Assembly: GCA_937910875.1 (NCBI GenBank)
Contig: CALENA010000143.1
Span: 1-39,746, forward strand
DNA: 39,746 nucleotides
From: an uncultured Desulfobulbaceae bacterium
GTDB lineage: Bacteria > Desulfobacterota > Desulfobulbia > Desulfobulbales > Desulfocapsaceae
Direction: 5' to 3'
The translations under genes were made by a program, and so were the position numbers. The stretch's first letter is position 1. Each line of letters starts with the position of its first letter. The notes under the pieces are model-generated. The model was not told the origin of the DNA. It was given only the letters and a program-made list of their open reading frames with translations, and ran no database searches. Shown piece by piece: positions 25,523 to 34,472 of this stretch.

Positions 25523-26794
25523 ATGGCAAAGAAAGATACCCGGGAGCCACGCTGTAACTGTTCCTTTTGTGGCAAGGAGCAGTCCGAAGTGGCCAAGCTG
25601 ATTGCCGGACCTGAAGTCTATATCTGTGATGAGTGCATCGAGCTCTGTAATGAAATTGTTCATGATGATCAGGAAGGAGATCTGGTCACGGGTGAGGAGA
25701 GGGGCATGGCCCAACTCAAGCCCATGCAGATTCATGAATACCTGAATGATTACGTGATCGGCCAGGAGTATGCCAAAAAGGTCCTCAGCGTGGCGGTCCA
25801 CAACCACTACAAGCGGATCGATGCGCCCGTAACCGATGATTCTGTGGAACTGCAGAAGTCCAATATCATCCTTCTCGGGCCCACCGGCTGCGGTAAGACC
25901 CTGATTGCCCAGACTCTGGCCAAGATCTTGAACGTCCCCTTCTGTATGGCGGATGCCACCACCCTGACCGAGGCCGGTTATGTGGGTGAGGATGTTGAGA
26001 ATATCCTGGTGCACCTGCTTCAGGCCGCTGATCAGGATGTTGAACGTGCCCAGCGGGGGATTATCTATATCGATGAAATCGATAAGATTGCCCGCAAGTC
26101 AGACAGCCCGTCACTGACCCGTGACGTCTCGGGCGAGGGGGTGCAGCAGGCCCTGTTGAAGATCATTGAAGGCACTGTGGCCTCGGTTCCACCCAAGGGC
26201 GGGCGCAAGCATCCGCAGCAGGAGATGGTCAAAATCGATACCACCAACATCCTGTTCATCTGCGGTGGGGCCTTTGTCGGCCTGGATAAGGTGGTCAAGC
26301 GCCGTACCGGCACCAAGTCCATCGGTTTCGGCGCCAAGGTGGTGGGTGAAGATCATCGAAAGATCGGTGAGGTTCTGGCCTCGGTTCAGCCTGAGGATCT
26401 GCTCCGTTTTGGTCTGATTCCGGAACTGGTCGGCCGTCTGCCCGTGATTGCCACCATGGAAGATCTGGTTGAGGAAGATCTGATCCGTATTCTGCGTGAG
26501 CCCAAAAATGCCCTGACCAAGCAGTATCAGCGTCTCTTCGAATTTGAGAATATCCAACTCAGCTTTACCGAAGGCGCCCTTCTGGCCATTGCCCGGAAGG
26601 CCCTGGGGCGTAAGTCCGGTGCCCGTGGTCTGCGATCCGTCATGGAGTCGGCTATGCTGGAGGTTATGTATGAGCTGCCCTCCCGGGACAATGTCCAGGA
26701 GTGCGTGATCAACGAGCAGGTAATCAATGATGGTGAGTATCCCGTCATTCTCTACGGAAATGGTTCGGATGATGCTCTCAAGAAGAGTGCCTGA
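25523..26794 (+). CDS. clpX: ATP-dependent Clp protease ATP-binding subunit ClpX
   Basis: A 423-residue AAA+ unfoldase that recognises tagged substrates and feeds them to ClpP. The N-terminal zinc-binding domain has CxxC pairs (CSFC near residue 13, CDEC near residue 36). Walker A GPTGCGKT, Walker [11 protein letters not shown], the pore loop GYVGEDVE and the IGF-type ClpP-binding loop (KSIGFGAKV) are all present, followed by the sensor-2 arginine region GARGLRS. The frame opens at 25445 inside clpP, but MAKKDTREP at 25523 with an upstream GGAGTAGGA is the real start. Confidence 0.97.
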   Translation: MAKKDTREPRCNCSFCGKEQSEVAKLIAGPEVYICDECIELCNEIVHDDQEGDLVTGEERGMAQLKPMQIHEYLNDYVIGQEYAKKVLSVAVHNHYKRIDAPVTDDSVELQKSNIILLGPTGCGKTLIAQTLAKILNVPFCMADATTLTEAGYVGEDVENILVHLLQAADQDVERAQRGIIYIDEIDKIARKSDSPSLTRDVSGEGVQQALLKIIEGTVASVPPKGGRKHPQQEMVKIDTTNILFICGGAFVGLDKVVKRRTGTKSIGFGAKVVGEDHRKIGEVLASVQPEDLLRFGLIPELVGRLPVIATMEDLVEEDLIRILREPKNALTKQYQRLFEFENIQLSFTEGALLAIARKALGRKSGARGLRSVMESAMLEVMYELPSRDNVQECVINEQVINDGEYPVILYGNGSDDALKKSA

Positions 26795-26891
26795 GCCAGC
26801 TTTGCAAGTGGAGCTAAAGAAAATCCAGAAGAAGCCGATCAGTAACAGGATACCCTTTGTTATTGAATTATAATTCAGGTTGAGTACCAGG

Positions 26892-29303
26892 ATGTCTATG
26901 CACGATCGAGAAAAGAATATTTATCCCCTCATGCCTCTCCGCGATATCGTGGTTTTTCCACATATGGTCGCGCCGTTGGTGGTCGGGCGGAAGAAGTCGA
27001 TTCAGGCTCTGGAAGAGGCCATGGAGAAACGGACGGAGATCCTGCTTGTGACCCAGATGGATTCCAGGGTTGATGAACCAGATCGTGACCAGATCCATGA
27101 GATCGGTACCCTGGCCGTGGTGATGCAGTTGCTGCGTCTGCCCGATGGAACCATCAAGGCCCTGGTTGAGGGCCGTCGACGGGCAAGGGTTGCCTCTTTT
27201 CTCCTGGATGATCCGTTCATGCTGGTTGAAATGCAACTGGTTGAGGATGCCGATACCGGCAGTCAGAAGCTGATTGCCTATGAACGTGAACTGCGCAAGA
27301 TTTTTCTGGAACTGGCTGAAACCAATCGTAAGATCTCAAAAGAGGTCGTTAGTTCGGTGCGGGATATCAAGGAAATCAGCCATCTGGTTGATGTGATCAG
27401 TTCCCATCTGCCCATCAAGAGTGAGGAAAAACAGCAGATCCTGGCCTGCATCGGTCTGATTGCCCGGATCGAGCTGGTCATGGAGTTGATCGCGCGCGAG
27501 ATCGAGCTGGCTGAACTTGAAAAAAAGATCAATGAGAAGGTCAAGCAGCGCATGGCCAAGACCCAGCGCAACTATTTTCTGGGTGAAAAGGCTCGGGTGA
27601 TCCAGACCGAGATTGGCGGCCATGAAGATGATCTGGACGAGATCACGGAACTGACAGAGGCGGTCCAGAAAAAGAAACTGCCGGAGCTGGCCTTCAAGAA
27701 GGTGGAGAAGGAACTCAAGAAACTGCGCAACATGCAGCCCATGTCTGCCGAGTCCACGGTCGTTCGTAACTATATTGATGCCATCCTCAGTCTGCCCTGG
27801 AGCAAGAAGACCCGGGCCGGGATCGATATCAACAAGGCCGAGACCATCCTTGATCAGGATCATTATGGCCTCAAAAAGACCAAGGAGCGAATCCTGGAAT
27901 ACCTGGCGGTGCAGGCCCAGGTCAAAAAACTGAAAGGGCCGATCATCTGTCTGGTGGGTCCTCCCGGCGTGGGCAAGACCTCTATCTGCCGTTCCATTGC
28001 CCGGGCTATGAACCGTAAATTTGTTCGTCTCTCCCTGGGAGGGGTCCGGGACGAGGCCGAGATTCGCGGCCATCGCCGAACCTATATCGGCGCCCTGCCC
28101 GGCAAGATCATTCAGTCCATGCAGAAGGCCGATGTCATCAATCCGGTCTTTTGTCTGGACGAGGTGGACAAGATGAGCACCGATTTTCGTGGTGATCCCT
28201 CATCGGCCCTGCTTGAGGTCCTTGATCCGGAACAGAACTACGCCTTTAACGATCATTACCTCGATATTGACTATGACCTGTCCGAGGTCTTTTTTATCAC
28301 CACCGCCAATAGCCTGCACGGGATTCCGCTGCCCCTCCAGGACCGGATGGAGATCATTGAGATCCGTGGGTATACCGAGGAAGAAAAGCAGAAGATAGCC
28401 GAGGGGTTCCTGATCCCTAAACAGCTCAAGGCCAATGGCTTTAAATCCGGACATATCCGGATGACTGCCGGTTCGGTCTTTGAGGTGGTTCGGCGCTATA
28501 CCCGTGAGGCCGGCGTCAGGAATCTGGAGCGGGCACTGGCCGCGATTTTTCGCAAGGTTGCCCGGGATCGACTCAAAAAAGGTAAGAAAACCGCCAAGTA
28601 TCGGATCAGTGCCCAGTCTGTGGCCAAGTATCTGGGTGTCCCCAGATACCGTTACGGTCTGGCCGAAGAGCATGATCAGGTGGGACTGAGCACCGGACTT
28701 GCCTGGACCGAAGTGGGTGGCGAACTGCTGCAGATCGAGGTGACCCTGATGCCTGGTACCGGCAAGCTGATCAGTACCGGCAAGTTGGGCGAGGTGATGC
28801 AGGAGTCGGCCCAGGCCGCACTCAGTTATATTCGCTCACGGGCCGTGCGCCTTGGTCTGCAGTCTGATTTCTACCAGAAGCTGGATATCCATATCCATGT
28901 TCCGGAAGGGGCTATTCCCAAAGATGGCCCATCTGCCGGAATCACCATGGCCACGGCTCTGGCCTCGGCCCTTCTCGGACGACCGGTTCGTCATGATCTG
29001 GCCATGACCGGTGAAATTACCCTGCGTGGCCGGGTTCTGCCCATCGGCGGTCTGACCGAGAAGCTGCTGGCAGCCAAGCGTGGCAATATCAACCGGGTCC
29101 TGATTCCGGCTGAAAATGAGCGGAATCTGGCAGACATCCCGCCAAAAATCAGGCGCTCTCTGGAGATCCATTGTGTCGAGCATATGGACGAGGTTCTCGA
29201 GTGGGCACTGGTCCTGGAAGAGGGCGAATGTCTCTTTTTTGATGCACCCGTGAATGCCCTGTATGGCAATATTTTAGCGCCTGCACGTAACCAGCAGCAT
29301 TGA
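26892..29303 (+). CDS. lon: ATP-dependent protease Lon
   Basis: An ATP-dependent serine protease of about 803 residues for damaged and regulatory proteins. An N-terminal substrate-recognition domain ([16 protein letters not shown]) is followed by a helical coiled region (about 190-290), an AAA+ module with Walker [10 protein letters not shown] and Walker B CLDEVDKM, and a C-terminal protease domain with nucleophile Ser in [11 protein letters not shown] and catalytic Lys in [15 protein letters not shown]. The start is ambiguous: TTG 26880, ATG 26892 or ATG 26898 are all possible; AGGA lies 5 bases before the last. The gap from clpX is about 100 bases, so lon may have its own promoter, though I see no clear one. 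Confidence 0.96.
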   Translation: MSMHDREKNIYPLMPLRDIVVFPHMVAPLVVGRKKSIQALEEAMEKRTEILLVTQMDSRVDEPDRDQIHEIGTLAVVMQLLRLPDGTIKALVEGRRRARVASFLLDDPFMLVEMQLVEDADTGSQKLIAYERELRKIFLELAETNRKISKEVVSSVRDIKEISHLVDVISSHLPIKSEEKQQILACIGLIARIELVMELIAREIELAELEKKINEKVKQRMAKTQRNYFLGEKARVIQTEIGGHEDDLDEITELTEAVQKKKLPELAFKKVEKELKKLRNMQPMSAESTVVRNYIDAILSLPWSKKTRAGIDINKAETILDQDHYGLKKTKERILEYLAVQAQVKKLKGPIICLVGPPGVGKTSICRSIARAMNRKFVRLSLGGVRDEAEIRGHRRTYIGALPGKIIQSMQKADVINPVFCLDEVDKMSTDFRGDPSSALLEVLDPEQNYAFNDHYLDIDYDLSEVFFITTANSLHGIPLPLQDRMEIIEIRGYTEEEKQKIAEGFLIPKQLKANGFKSGHIRMTAGSVFEVVRRYTREAGVRNLERALAAIFRKVARDRLKKGKKTAKYRISAQSVAKYLGVPRYRYGLAEEHDQVGLSTGLAWTEVGGELLQIEVTLMPGTGKLISTGKLGEVMQESAQAALSYIRSRAVRLGLQSDFYQKLDIHIHVPEGAIPKDGPSAGITMATALASALLGRPVRHDLAMTGEITLRGRVLPIGGLTEKLLAAKRGNINRVLIPAENERNLADIPPKIRRSLEIHCVEHMDEVLEWALVLEEGECLFFDAPVNALYGNILAPARNQQH

Positions 29304-29314
29304 TTTCTTTTTGC

Positions 29315-29343
29315 TTGACGGGGTTTAGTTATCCTGTTAAATA
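29315..29343 (+). promoter_or_regulatory. Sigma-70 promoter of the tRNA-Val/tRNA-Asp unit
   Basis: TTGACG and TAAATA are separated by 17 bases. The predicted transcription start is about 14 bases before tRNA-Val, as expected for a stable RNA operon. Confidence 0.7.
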
Positions 29344-29363
29344 CTTGTCCACGCTGATCGTGG

Positions 29364-29439
29364 GGGCGGCTAGCTCAGCTGGGAGAGCATCGGCCTTACA
29401 AGCCGAGGGTCACAGGTTCGAACCCTGTGCCGCCCACCA
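29364..29439 (+). tRNA. tRNA-Val (anticodon TAC)
   Basis: The acceptor stem GGGCGGC/GCCGCCC is followed by A and an encoded CCA. The anticodon stem TCGGC/GCCGA encloses CTTACAA, giving TAC. The 76-base length is standard. It is cotranscribed with the tRNA-Asp 16 bases downstream. Confidence 0.96.
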
Positions 29440-29455
29440 TCACTAAGCATATCCT

Positions 29456-29532
29456 GGAGCGGTAGTTCAGCTGGTTAGAATGCCGGCCTGTCACGCCGGA
29501 GGTCGCGGGTTCGAGTCCCGTCCGCTCCGCCA
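29456..29532 (+). tRNA. tRNA-Asp (anticodon GTC)
   Basis: The acceptor stem GGAGCGG pairs with CCGCTCC, followed by G and CCA. The anticodon stem CCGGC/GCCGG encloses CTGTCAC, giving GTC. As a GUN-anticodon tRNA it is a normal queuosine target, which is relevant to the queuosine-mannosyltransferase-like gene at 4.0 kb. Confidence 0.96.
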
Positions 29533-29541
29533 GGAATATAT

Positions 29542-29579
29542 AAAGGGCTTCAACTTGAAAAAGTTGAAGCCCTTTTTTT
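29542..29579 (+). terminator. Intrinsic terminator after the tRNA operon
   Basis: A perfect 15-bp stem (29542-29556 with 29561-29575) has a GAAA tetraloop and is followed by a T tract. It lies 9 bases after tRNA-Asp. It may also serve the converging minus-strand flagellar genes, since the stem carries A and T runs on both sides. Confidence 0.93.
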
Positions 29580-29638
29580 GTCCTCTGTATTATTCCCCGT
29601 CTTGCTTCCCCATCTTGCCGTAGCGCTGATCCATCCTG

Positions 29639-29791
29639 CTAGACAAAGGCCAGGACCTCGGCCACGGCCCGGTAGAGCTCGGTGGGGATTTCCTGGGTGG
29701 AAGCTATTTTGGCCAGGACCTCCACCAGGTAGAGGGGAGGCTTGATCAGTTTGGCGCGGTCTGCTTCGATCTACAGTGGGGGATAGGTCAT
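29639..29791 (-). pseudogene. FlhB-like C-terminal remnant, interrupted by TAG
   Basis: Read on the minus strand, the frame starts with ATG overlapping the flhG stop (ATGA), meets TAG at codon 7 (29771-29773), then continues IEADRAKLIKPPLYLVEVL and QEIPTELYRAVAEVLAFV before a final TAG. The last part matches the C-terminus of FlhB-like (FlhX-type) cytoplasmic-domain proteins. Those are about 90-110 residues with an NPTH-like cleavage region that is missing here. Its position next to flhG is normal for this gene. I read it as a shortened, broken remnant. Confidence 0.65.
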
Positions 29792-30693
29792 GGTTGGTTT
29801 TCTCCCTTGAAGTTCAAGAGATTCTGCCAGAAAAACTGGACGCTGCCCTTGGGCTCACGGCTTGGTTGGCAGTTGATCAACAGCTCGGCCAGTTCGGCAA
29901 AGGCATTACTGGTGGCTGAGTCCGGGTCAAAGACAACCAGGGGTTGCTGTTTACGGACCGCCTGGCCCATCTGCCGGTCACTGGGGATTGAGCCCAGAAA
30001 ATCGATGGAGATATCAAGATAACGGCTAGCCACCATGGTCAACTTGCGGTAGACATCCAGGGCGTCATGGTCGTTTTCGATCTGGTTGACCACCAGGTTG
30101 AATCGTTTTTCATGATAACGGGTCGAGAGGAGCTTCATCAGGGCATAGGCGTCGGTGATGGCCGTGGGCTCAGGGGTCGTGACCACCAGGATTTCCTGGG
30201 CCGCGGTGTTGAAGTAAACCACATTCTCAGAGATCCCGGCTTCAGTGTCGATAAGGACAAAATCGAAATGGCGGTTGAGTTGCTCCAGACCGTCGATCAG
30301 GCGCATCTTGTGTTCGGAGTCCAGGCGGATAAAGCTCTGGATACCGGACCCGGCCGGGAGGATCTTGACCCCGGACGGACCTTCGATAAGGATGGCGTCC
30401 AGTTCCTGCTCGCCCGAGAAAAAATGGTTGAGGTTGTAGCGGGGGGTCAGGCCCAGGACAATATCAATGTTGGCCAGACCCAGGTCGGCGTCGATAATCA
30501 GGACGGATTTGCCCTGTCTGGCCAGGGATACGGCGGTGTTGACCGTGAGCGCAGTCTTGCCCACCCCGCCCTTGCCACTGGTGATGGCATAGACCCGGGT
30601 CAGGGAATTGTTGCCGGTGCTGGCGCTTGTGCTGTTGAGAGAGCGCAGGGTGTCGACCTGGTCGTGCTGGGTATTGGGATGAGTATCAGGCAT
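29788..30693 (-). CDS. flhG: FlhG/FleN-type MinD-like ATPase
   Basis: A 301-residue ParA/MinD-family ATPase of the type that controls flagellar number and placement with the GTPase FlhF. The deviant Walker A motif KGGVGKT is at residues 41-47, preceded by an about 30-residue N-terminal extension, and DADLGLANIDIVLG and FVLIDTEAGIS follow as the Walker A' and B regions. The gene is intact even though its usual partner flhF is broken just upstream. Its start overlaps the old flhF stop by 8 bases. The C-terminus lacks an obvious amphipathic membrane-targeting helix. It may persist for another role such as cell polarity. Confidence 0.88.
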   Translation of the reverse strand: MPDTHPNTQHDQVDTLRSLNSTSASTGNNSLTRVYAITSGKGGVGKTALTVNTAVSLARQGKSVLIIDADLGLANIDIVLGLTPRYNLNHFFSGEQELDAILIEGPSGVKILPAGSGIQSFIRLDSEHKMRLIDGLEQLNRHFDFVLIDTEAGISENVVYFNTAAQEILVVTTPEPTAITDAYALMKLLSTRYHEKRFNLVVNQIENDHDALDVYRKLTMVASRYLDISIDFLGSIPSDRQMGQAVRKQQPLVVFDPDSATSNAFAELAELLINCQPSREPKGSVQFFWQNLLNFKGENQP

Positions 30694-31000
30694 GATGTGT
30701 CTCGATTACAGGGGCCATTATCAGTTCGACCAAGGTCTGGTGATCGGCGGCGATGATGTCCTCGGGGACGTGCTGACCGTTGGTTATATAAGAGTAGGAG
30801 GTTATTATGGGATTATACTTGATGTCAGCCAGGATGCCAAGCCGGCTGCATTTGTCGGTCGTGGTGGTCTAAGGTTGTTAATGGCCAGGGGGCTTAACCG
30901 TTCAAAGATCTCTTTGCCTGAGCATAGAGACAGTTCCGAGTTAAGTTGTACGTTATACATTGCAATAAATGAACCGGAATGAGAGCTGATGGACTTTTTC
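30686..31000 (-). pseudogene. flhF: flhF remnant (C-terminal part, frameshifted)
   Basis: Translating the minus strand gives pieces of the SRP-type GTPase FlhF in two frames. The C-terminal piece contains SYITNGQHVPEDI followed by about 20 residues to a stop that overlaps the flhG start, as in intact operons. Upstream, in another frame, KEIFERLSPLAINNL matches the region just before the FTKLDE nucleotide-binding loop. A frame change and a TAG lie between the two pieces, and nothing recognisable of the P-loop half remains. The left coordinate (about 31000) is where I lose similarity. Confidence 0.7.
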
Positions 31001-31199
31001 GTTGTCCAGAGAAAAGTTGCCGGTCATGGATTAAAGGGACTGTCGTCCACAGACCCTTGACACGTATGATGCCGTTAGGAGTAGAGAGTTGGAAATTATG
31101 GGACTCGAAGCAGCGTTATGATCGGTGAACAGCCCGAAATGAACGAAAAGTGGTTCCTGTTGGGCAAGAAAAAATTCAGTTTAAGGCTTGGTAGATAAT
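31001..31199. other. Non-coding stretch within the eroded flagellar locus
   Basis: No frame on either strand shows a recognisable protein. By position this is where flhA and the start of flhF would normally lie, and it is probably scrambled remnant sequence. Confidence 0.4.
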
Positions 31200-31450
31200 G
31201 AGAAAAAGACTGTTCAGTATGTCAAAATCTCGACCTGACGGTATAGCGACCATGCCCAGAGTCAAAGCGATGACAAAAAAGGCCAAGGCGATATTGACGG
31301 GAAGAGAGAGGGGGAAGATGGTGAAGAGGGAAAAAACCGGAAGTGGATGTCGAGGGTCAGACTGAAGAGGAGCAAAACCACTGACACAAGGCTGTTATGC
31401 TGGTTGTCGGGGGCGAACATTTTGCCAGAGGGTCCTTTCAGAAGAGGTGC
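31200..31450 (-). pseudogene. Possible remnant of a flagellar export-gate gene (fliR-like)
   Basis: Between fliN and the flhF remnant the minus strand encodes hydrophobic pieces in two frames: SLVSVVLLLFSLTLDIHF and, shifted, PVNIALAFFVIALTLGMV. They resemble membrane segments of FliR. In intact loci fliOPQR, flhB and flhA lie exactly here, so decayed pieces would be expected, but the match is short and the assignment is tentative. Confidence 0.35.
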
Positions 31451-31457
31451 TGGCGGG

Positions 31458-31823
31458 TTAGCGGCCGATCGTATTGATGTGATCCGAGGTGTTGACCACA
31501 TCGGTGAGACGGATGCCGAACTTGTCTCCGACCTTGACGGCTTCACCGTGGGCAATCAGTCTTGAGTTGATATAGAGATCGAGGGGCTCACCGGCCAGTT
31601 TGTCAAGTTCGATCACATAGCCCTCACCAATCTTAAGGAGGTCACGCAACAGGACCTTGCTTCGGCCAACCTCCACTGAGATCTGAAGGGGGATGTCGTA
31701 GAGAAATTCCAGTCCACGACCAGTGGTTGGTTCGGCAGCTGGTTTCTGCGAATTGTTGAGCAGGGCTTTGAGCTCGTCTGCATTGGGACGGGATTCGTGG
31801 TGATTATCTGGGGGTGCTGCCAT
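31458..31823 (-). CDS. fliN: Flagellar motor switch protein FliN
   Basis: A 121-residue protein with a C-terminal SpoA domain (about 45-121): FLYDIPLQISVEVGRSKVLLRDLLKIGEG, then VIELDKLAGEPLDLYINSRLIAHGEAV and GIRLTDV, all typical FliN. The N-terminal 40 residues are polar and variable, as usual. I choose the ATG at 31823 because AAGGAG lies 6 bases before it; an ATG 6 codons upstream has no ribosome site. The gene overlaps the end of fliM by 20 bases. FliN forms the lower C-ring of the flagellar switch. The frame is fully intact, although the export genes that normally follow are missing. Confidence 0.93.
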   Translation of the reverse strand: MAAPPDNHHESRPNADELKALLNNSQKPAAEPTTGRGLEFLYDIPLQISVEVGRSKVLLRDLLKIGEGYVIELDKLAGEPLDLYINSRLIAHGEAVKVGDKFGIRLTDVVNTSDHINTIGR

Positions 31824-32832
31824 GGTTGGCTCCTTTTTCATAGGTCCCGGTCAGGTGGATGGTCTTTTTGGTATTGTGGATTCCTGGGATGGCAAAAAAT
31901 TTGAGTTGATCTTCTATCAGGACTTTGATCGAGGCATTGGGGTCGTAGTCCAGATCGATAATGTCACCCTTTTTCATAGCCAGGATTTGCCTGATAGGTA
32001 GATTGAGATCACCTGACTGGGCTATCAGTGTGAGGGGCAGATCACCCATGTTGGAGATGATCTGGTCTGCCCAGCCGTCATGTCTGGTCAGGATTGAGGG
32101 CAGATTTTTGAACTGTTTCCGAAGAGGTGTAAAGGTTGACAAGGGAAAAGCGATCTCCATTCGACCCTCAATCTGGCCGATCTTGACAGTGAAACGGCTG
32201 ACCAGGACCTCGGCCTTGGCGGAGGTAATCGCGACCAGTCGTGAATCATTTTCCATCGTGAGCAGGGACGAATTAAGTTCAAGCAGGGGTTTCATGGCCC
32301 GGTCAAAGGCGTTACAGGCAGCCGTCATCACCGAGCGCAGGAGGTTCATTTCAATGACGGTCAGTTTTCGTTTGAGTTGGAGAGGATTCAAGTTTATAGA
32401 GGCGCCGAGCAAGATCTCTACTATGGCGAAAGAGAGCTCCGGGCTGAAGGAGAGCAGGGCATCATGTTTGAGTGGTGAGAGTTTCAGGACCCCGAAGCCC
32501 ACCGCGTTCTTGCGATCTTCCAGGTAGTTGTGCAAAGTCGTCGAGTCGATCGTCTCGAAAAGACAATAGAAGGTTCTCTGCAGTTGATTGGTCAGTGAAA
32601 TTGAGTAAATCTGGGCAAAGGTGTCAAGGATGATGTTCAGATTGGGGAGACGATGCTGGCCGTCAATGGAACTGTTGAGTTGGAACAGGTTCAGGTCTTT
32701 GACTTCAATGCCCTGGTCCTTGACCTTGCTTCTCAGATTGTTAGGTCTGGCAATGGTTACTGGATTCTGTTCATCATCGTGAAGGGCCGCCAGCAGGTCG
32801 GCAATCTCGTTTTTTGTAAGTAAGGGTTCCAC
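31804..32832 (-). CDS. fliM: Flagellar motor switch protein FliM
   Basis: About 342 residues. An N-terminal LLTKNEIADLLAAL resembles the FliM start (LTQEEIDALL), but the CheY-binding segment is diverged. A middle domain follows (IYSISLTNQLQRTF, FSPELSFAIVEILLGAS), with the usual GGXG-type loop poorly conserved. The C-terminal SpoA domain (LPLTLIAQSGDLNLPIRQILAMKKGDIIDLD) is clear. Two starts are possible: a TTG at 32844 overlapping the fliG stop, or the GTG at 32832 with AGGAG just before it, which I prefer. It binds FliG through the middle domain and FliN through the SpoA domain. Confidence 0.85.
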   Translation of the reverse strand: MEPLLTKNEIADLLAALHDDEQNPVTIARPNNLRSKVKDQGIEVKDLNLFQLNSSIDGQHRLPNLNIILDTFAQIYSISLTNQLQRTFYCLFETIDSTTLHNYLEDRKNAVGFGVLKLSPLKHDALLSFSPELSFAIVEILLGASINLNPLQLKRKLTVIEMNLLRSVMTAACNAFDRAMKPLLELNSSLLTMENDSRLVAITSAKAEVLVSRFTVKIGQIEGRMEIAFPLSTFTPLRKQFKNLPSILTRHDGWADQIISNMGDLPLTLIAQSGDLNLPIRQILAMKKGDIIDLDYDPNASIKVLIEDQLKFFAIPGIHNTKKTIHLTGTYEKGANHGSTPR

Positions 32833-32840
32833 CCTGCTCC

Positions 32841-33554
32841 TCAAAAGCGAACAATTTTTTTGATTTTTTCAGCCATGCGTGGATCCAAATTGCCAATGTT
32901 CTCAAGGATGGCCTGACTCAGATTGTTGTTCATGGTGTCAAGCAGGTTGGCCACCTTGGTAACTCCGCCGATCTGCTTATGTTCTTTGCCAGCCGCCAGG
33001 CTAAGTTCCGAAGCCAGTGCTTCCTCCAGGCGGGTAATGACCTCGGAAGAGACCTTCTCGGTCTTGGCGATTCGATATATTACGTCAGCATGAATTGAAT
33101 CACTCAGGTTGGCGAGGATCTGGCCTGCGTGCTCTACCTGCTGAGTGGCCAGGATCAGGGCTACAATCTGGGGATGTTCATTGGCCAGGAGGTCTGCTAC
33201 TCTGTGTGGCTGCATCAGGGCAATGGTCTCCAGCGGCCGAGGCTTGACGTCTGAGTCGAACTGCTTGATCAAACGGCAGGTCCGCTCGCCGTCGTTGGTG
33301 CCGGCAATGGCTTTTTTGGTGAAGTCTTCGCCTTTGACAAAGATTCCGGAGAGTTTTTGTTTAGATGCGCCGTAGCTCTTGAGGACCTTGTCCTGGATGT
33401 CTTTTGGGATATAATTAATAGTGGCCATGGCTCGGGTGACCAGATTGATTTCATCATCGGTAAGTTCCTTGAGGATTGCAGCAGCGGCCTCTTTCCCGAG
33501 ACAGATGAGAAGATTTGCTGCCTTGTTGAGATCTGTGAGAGAAGTGCTGCTCAT
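32841..33554 (-). CDS. fliG: FliG-like motor switch protein lacking the C-terminal torque domain
   Basis: A 237-residue protein against about 330 for normal FliG. The N-terminal domain (KAANLLICLGKEAAAAILKEL), which binds FliF, and the middle domain, with the FliM-binding E126-H-P-Q129 motif (NEHPQIVALILA), are present. The protein stops at DPRMAEKIKKIVRF, exactly where the middle domain ends. The C-terminal domain with the charged residues that meet the stator MotA is absent. There is no shifted continuation: fliM begins at once. A GGAG site precedes the ATG, inside the end of the fliF-like gene. The assembled ring could therefore hold FliM but should not turn. Confidence 0.85.
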   Translation of the reverse strand: MSSTSLTDLNKAANLLICLGKEAAAAILKELTDDEINLVTRAMATINYIPKDIQDKVLKSYGASKQKLSGIFVKGEDFTKKAIAGTNDGERTCRLIKQFDSDVKPRPLETIALMQPHRVADLLANEHPQIVALILATQQVEHAGQILANLSDSIHADVIYRIAKTEKVSSEVITRLEEALASELSLAAGKEHKQIGGVTKVANLLDTMNNNLSQAILENIGNLDPRMAEKIKKIVRF

Positions 33555-33559
33555 GGGAG

Positions 33560-34264
33560 CTATCTCTCCTGAATCCAGGTTCTAATGATGTGAACTGCTG
33601 GTCGTATATCGCTCATGACCTCGCACCTGAGCTGATGGATGGATTCTGGGGCGATCTTTTGTTGTCTAGCCCTGTCAGGGGTTTCCTCCGGTTCAGGTTG
33701 CAGTTCGTCGACCTTCTTGTTGTACTGAATAACTTTGGAGCGCCGAATCTTGATCAATGGCCGGAAAAGGAAATAGATCAGGATGAGACCAAGGGCAATC
33801 AAGGTCACCAGGATAAGGGGCTTGAATTTTGTGATGCTTCCTTTGAAGTTGGTGGTTCGAGAGAGAAAAGAAGATCGGGTTTCAGAATAGCCGCTGTCGA
33901 TTAGGGCGTTGCTCAGTCTGCGGGTGCCAAGGTTGAGGCGCGTTTCGTATAATTGCTCGATAGGGACTCTTTGAAATTGTCGTTTGGTCAAGATATTGAC
34001 AGGATACATATCAGTGTTCAGGGTCTCGGGGATCTCAAAAAAGAAGGACTGTTTTAGGTCCAGATCGAGTATTTTGTCGTGGGTATAGTCTGCGGAGAGT
34101 GGCTGTCTTGAAAAGATAAAGTTGGCCTGTGGAAATTCTTCCTGGCTGATATTACGTAATTTTTCAAAAGTCCCCAAGTCCTGGGTTTCTGCCATTTGGC
34201 CCAGAAGGACCAGGAGGGTGATGAGAGGCAGAGAGAAGATGAGGATGACAAAGCGAAGCTTCAT
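33560..34264 (-). CDS. Short FliF-like membrane protein
   Basis: A 234-residue protein in the fliF position of the operon. It has an N-terminal hydrophobic segment (about 5-22), an extracytoplasmic stretch of about 125 residues, a second membrane segment (about 148-168), and a cytoplasmic tail. The tail ends in MSDIRPAVHIIRTWIQER, which resembles the FliG-binding helix at the FliF C-terminus. Normal FliF is about 520-560 residues, and the ring-building domains are mostly missing. I call it FliF-like from topology, C-terminal motif and gene order, not from clear full-length similarity. A sigma-54 promoter lies just upstream. Confidence 0.6.
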   Translation of the reverse strand: MKLRFVILIFSLPLITLLVLLGQMAETQDLGTFEKLRNISQEEFPQANFIFSRQPLSADYTHDKILDLDLKQSFFFEIPETLNTDMYPVNILTKRQFQRVPIEQLYETRLNLGTRRLSNALIDSGYSETRSSFLSRTTNFKGSITKFKPLILVTLIALGLILIYFLFRPLIKIRRSKVIQYNKKVDELQPEPEETPDRARQQKIAPESIHQLRCEVMSDIRPAVHIIRTWIQER

Positions 34265-34300
34265 TTGAGATCACTGGCTGAAGTTGTTTTGGCTTTAATT

Positions 34301-34316
34301 TGCAAAAAACGTACCA
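34301..34316 (-). promoter_or_regulatory. Sigma-54 promoter of the fliF-like/fliG/fliM/fliN operon
   Basis: On the minus strand the 16 bases TGGTACGttttTTGCA match the -24/-12 consensus TGGCACG-N4-TTGCA at every fixed position but one (T for C at the fourth). The spacing is exact and the predicted start lies about 25 bases before the fliF-like ATG. Sigma-54 control is usual for flagellar genes, and an activator gene of the right class is 0.7 kb away. Confidence 0.75.
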
Positions 34317-34472
34317 TATGTCAGTCCTTGGCGGGTGGCACACTTGCCTCGTGTGAATTTCAGCATATTGACTGTCAGGAAGTGATGTGTGATTCTTGGC
34401 CATCAGAACCAAAATATCATACGTTAAGGTATTATGTGAATAAGGTTCGTTATTGTGAAAAGAGAGGTTTTT

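Noticed and set aside
29771-29773. The TAG in the FlhB-like remnant read as pyrrolysine
   Set aside because: The frame before it is only six codons, the upstream half of the domain is missing, and the locus is decaying; a nonsense codon in a remnant is simpler.
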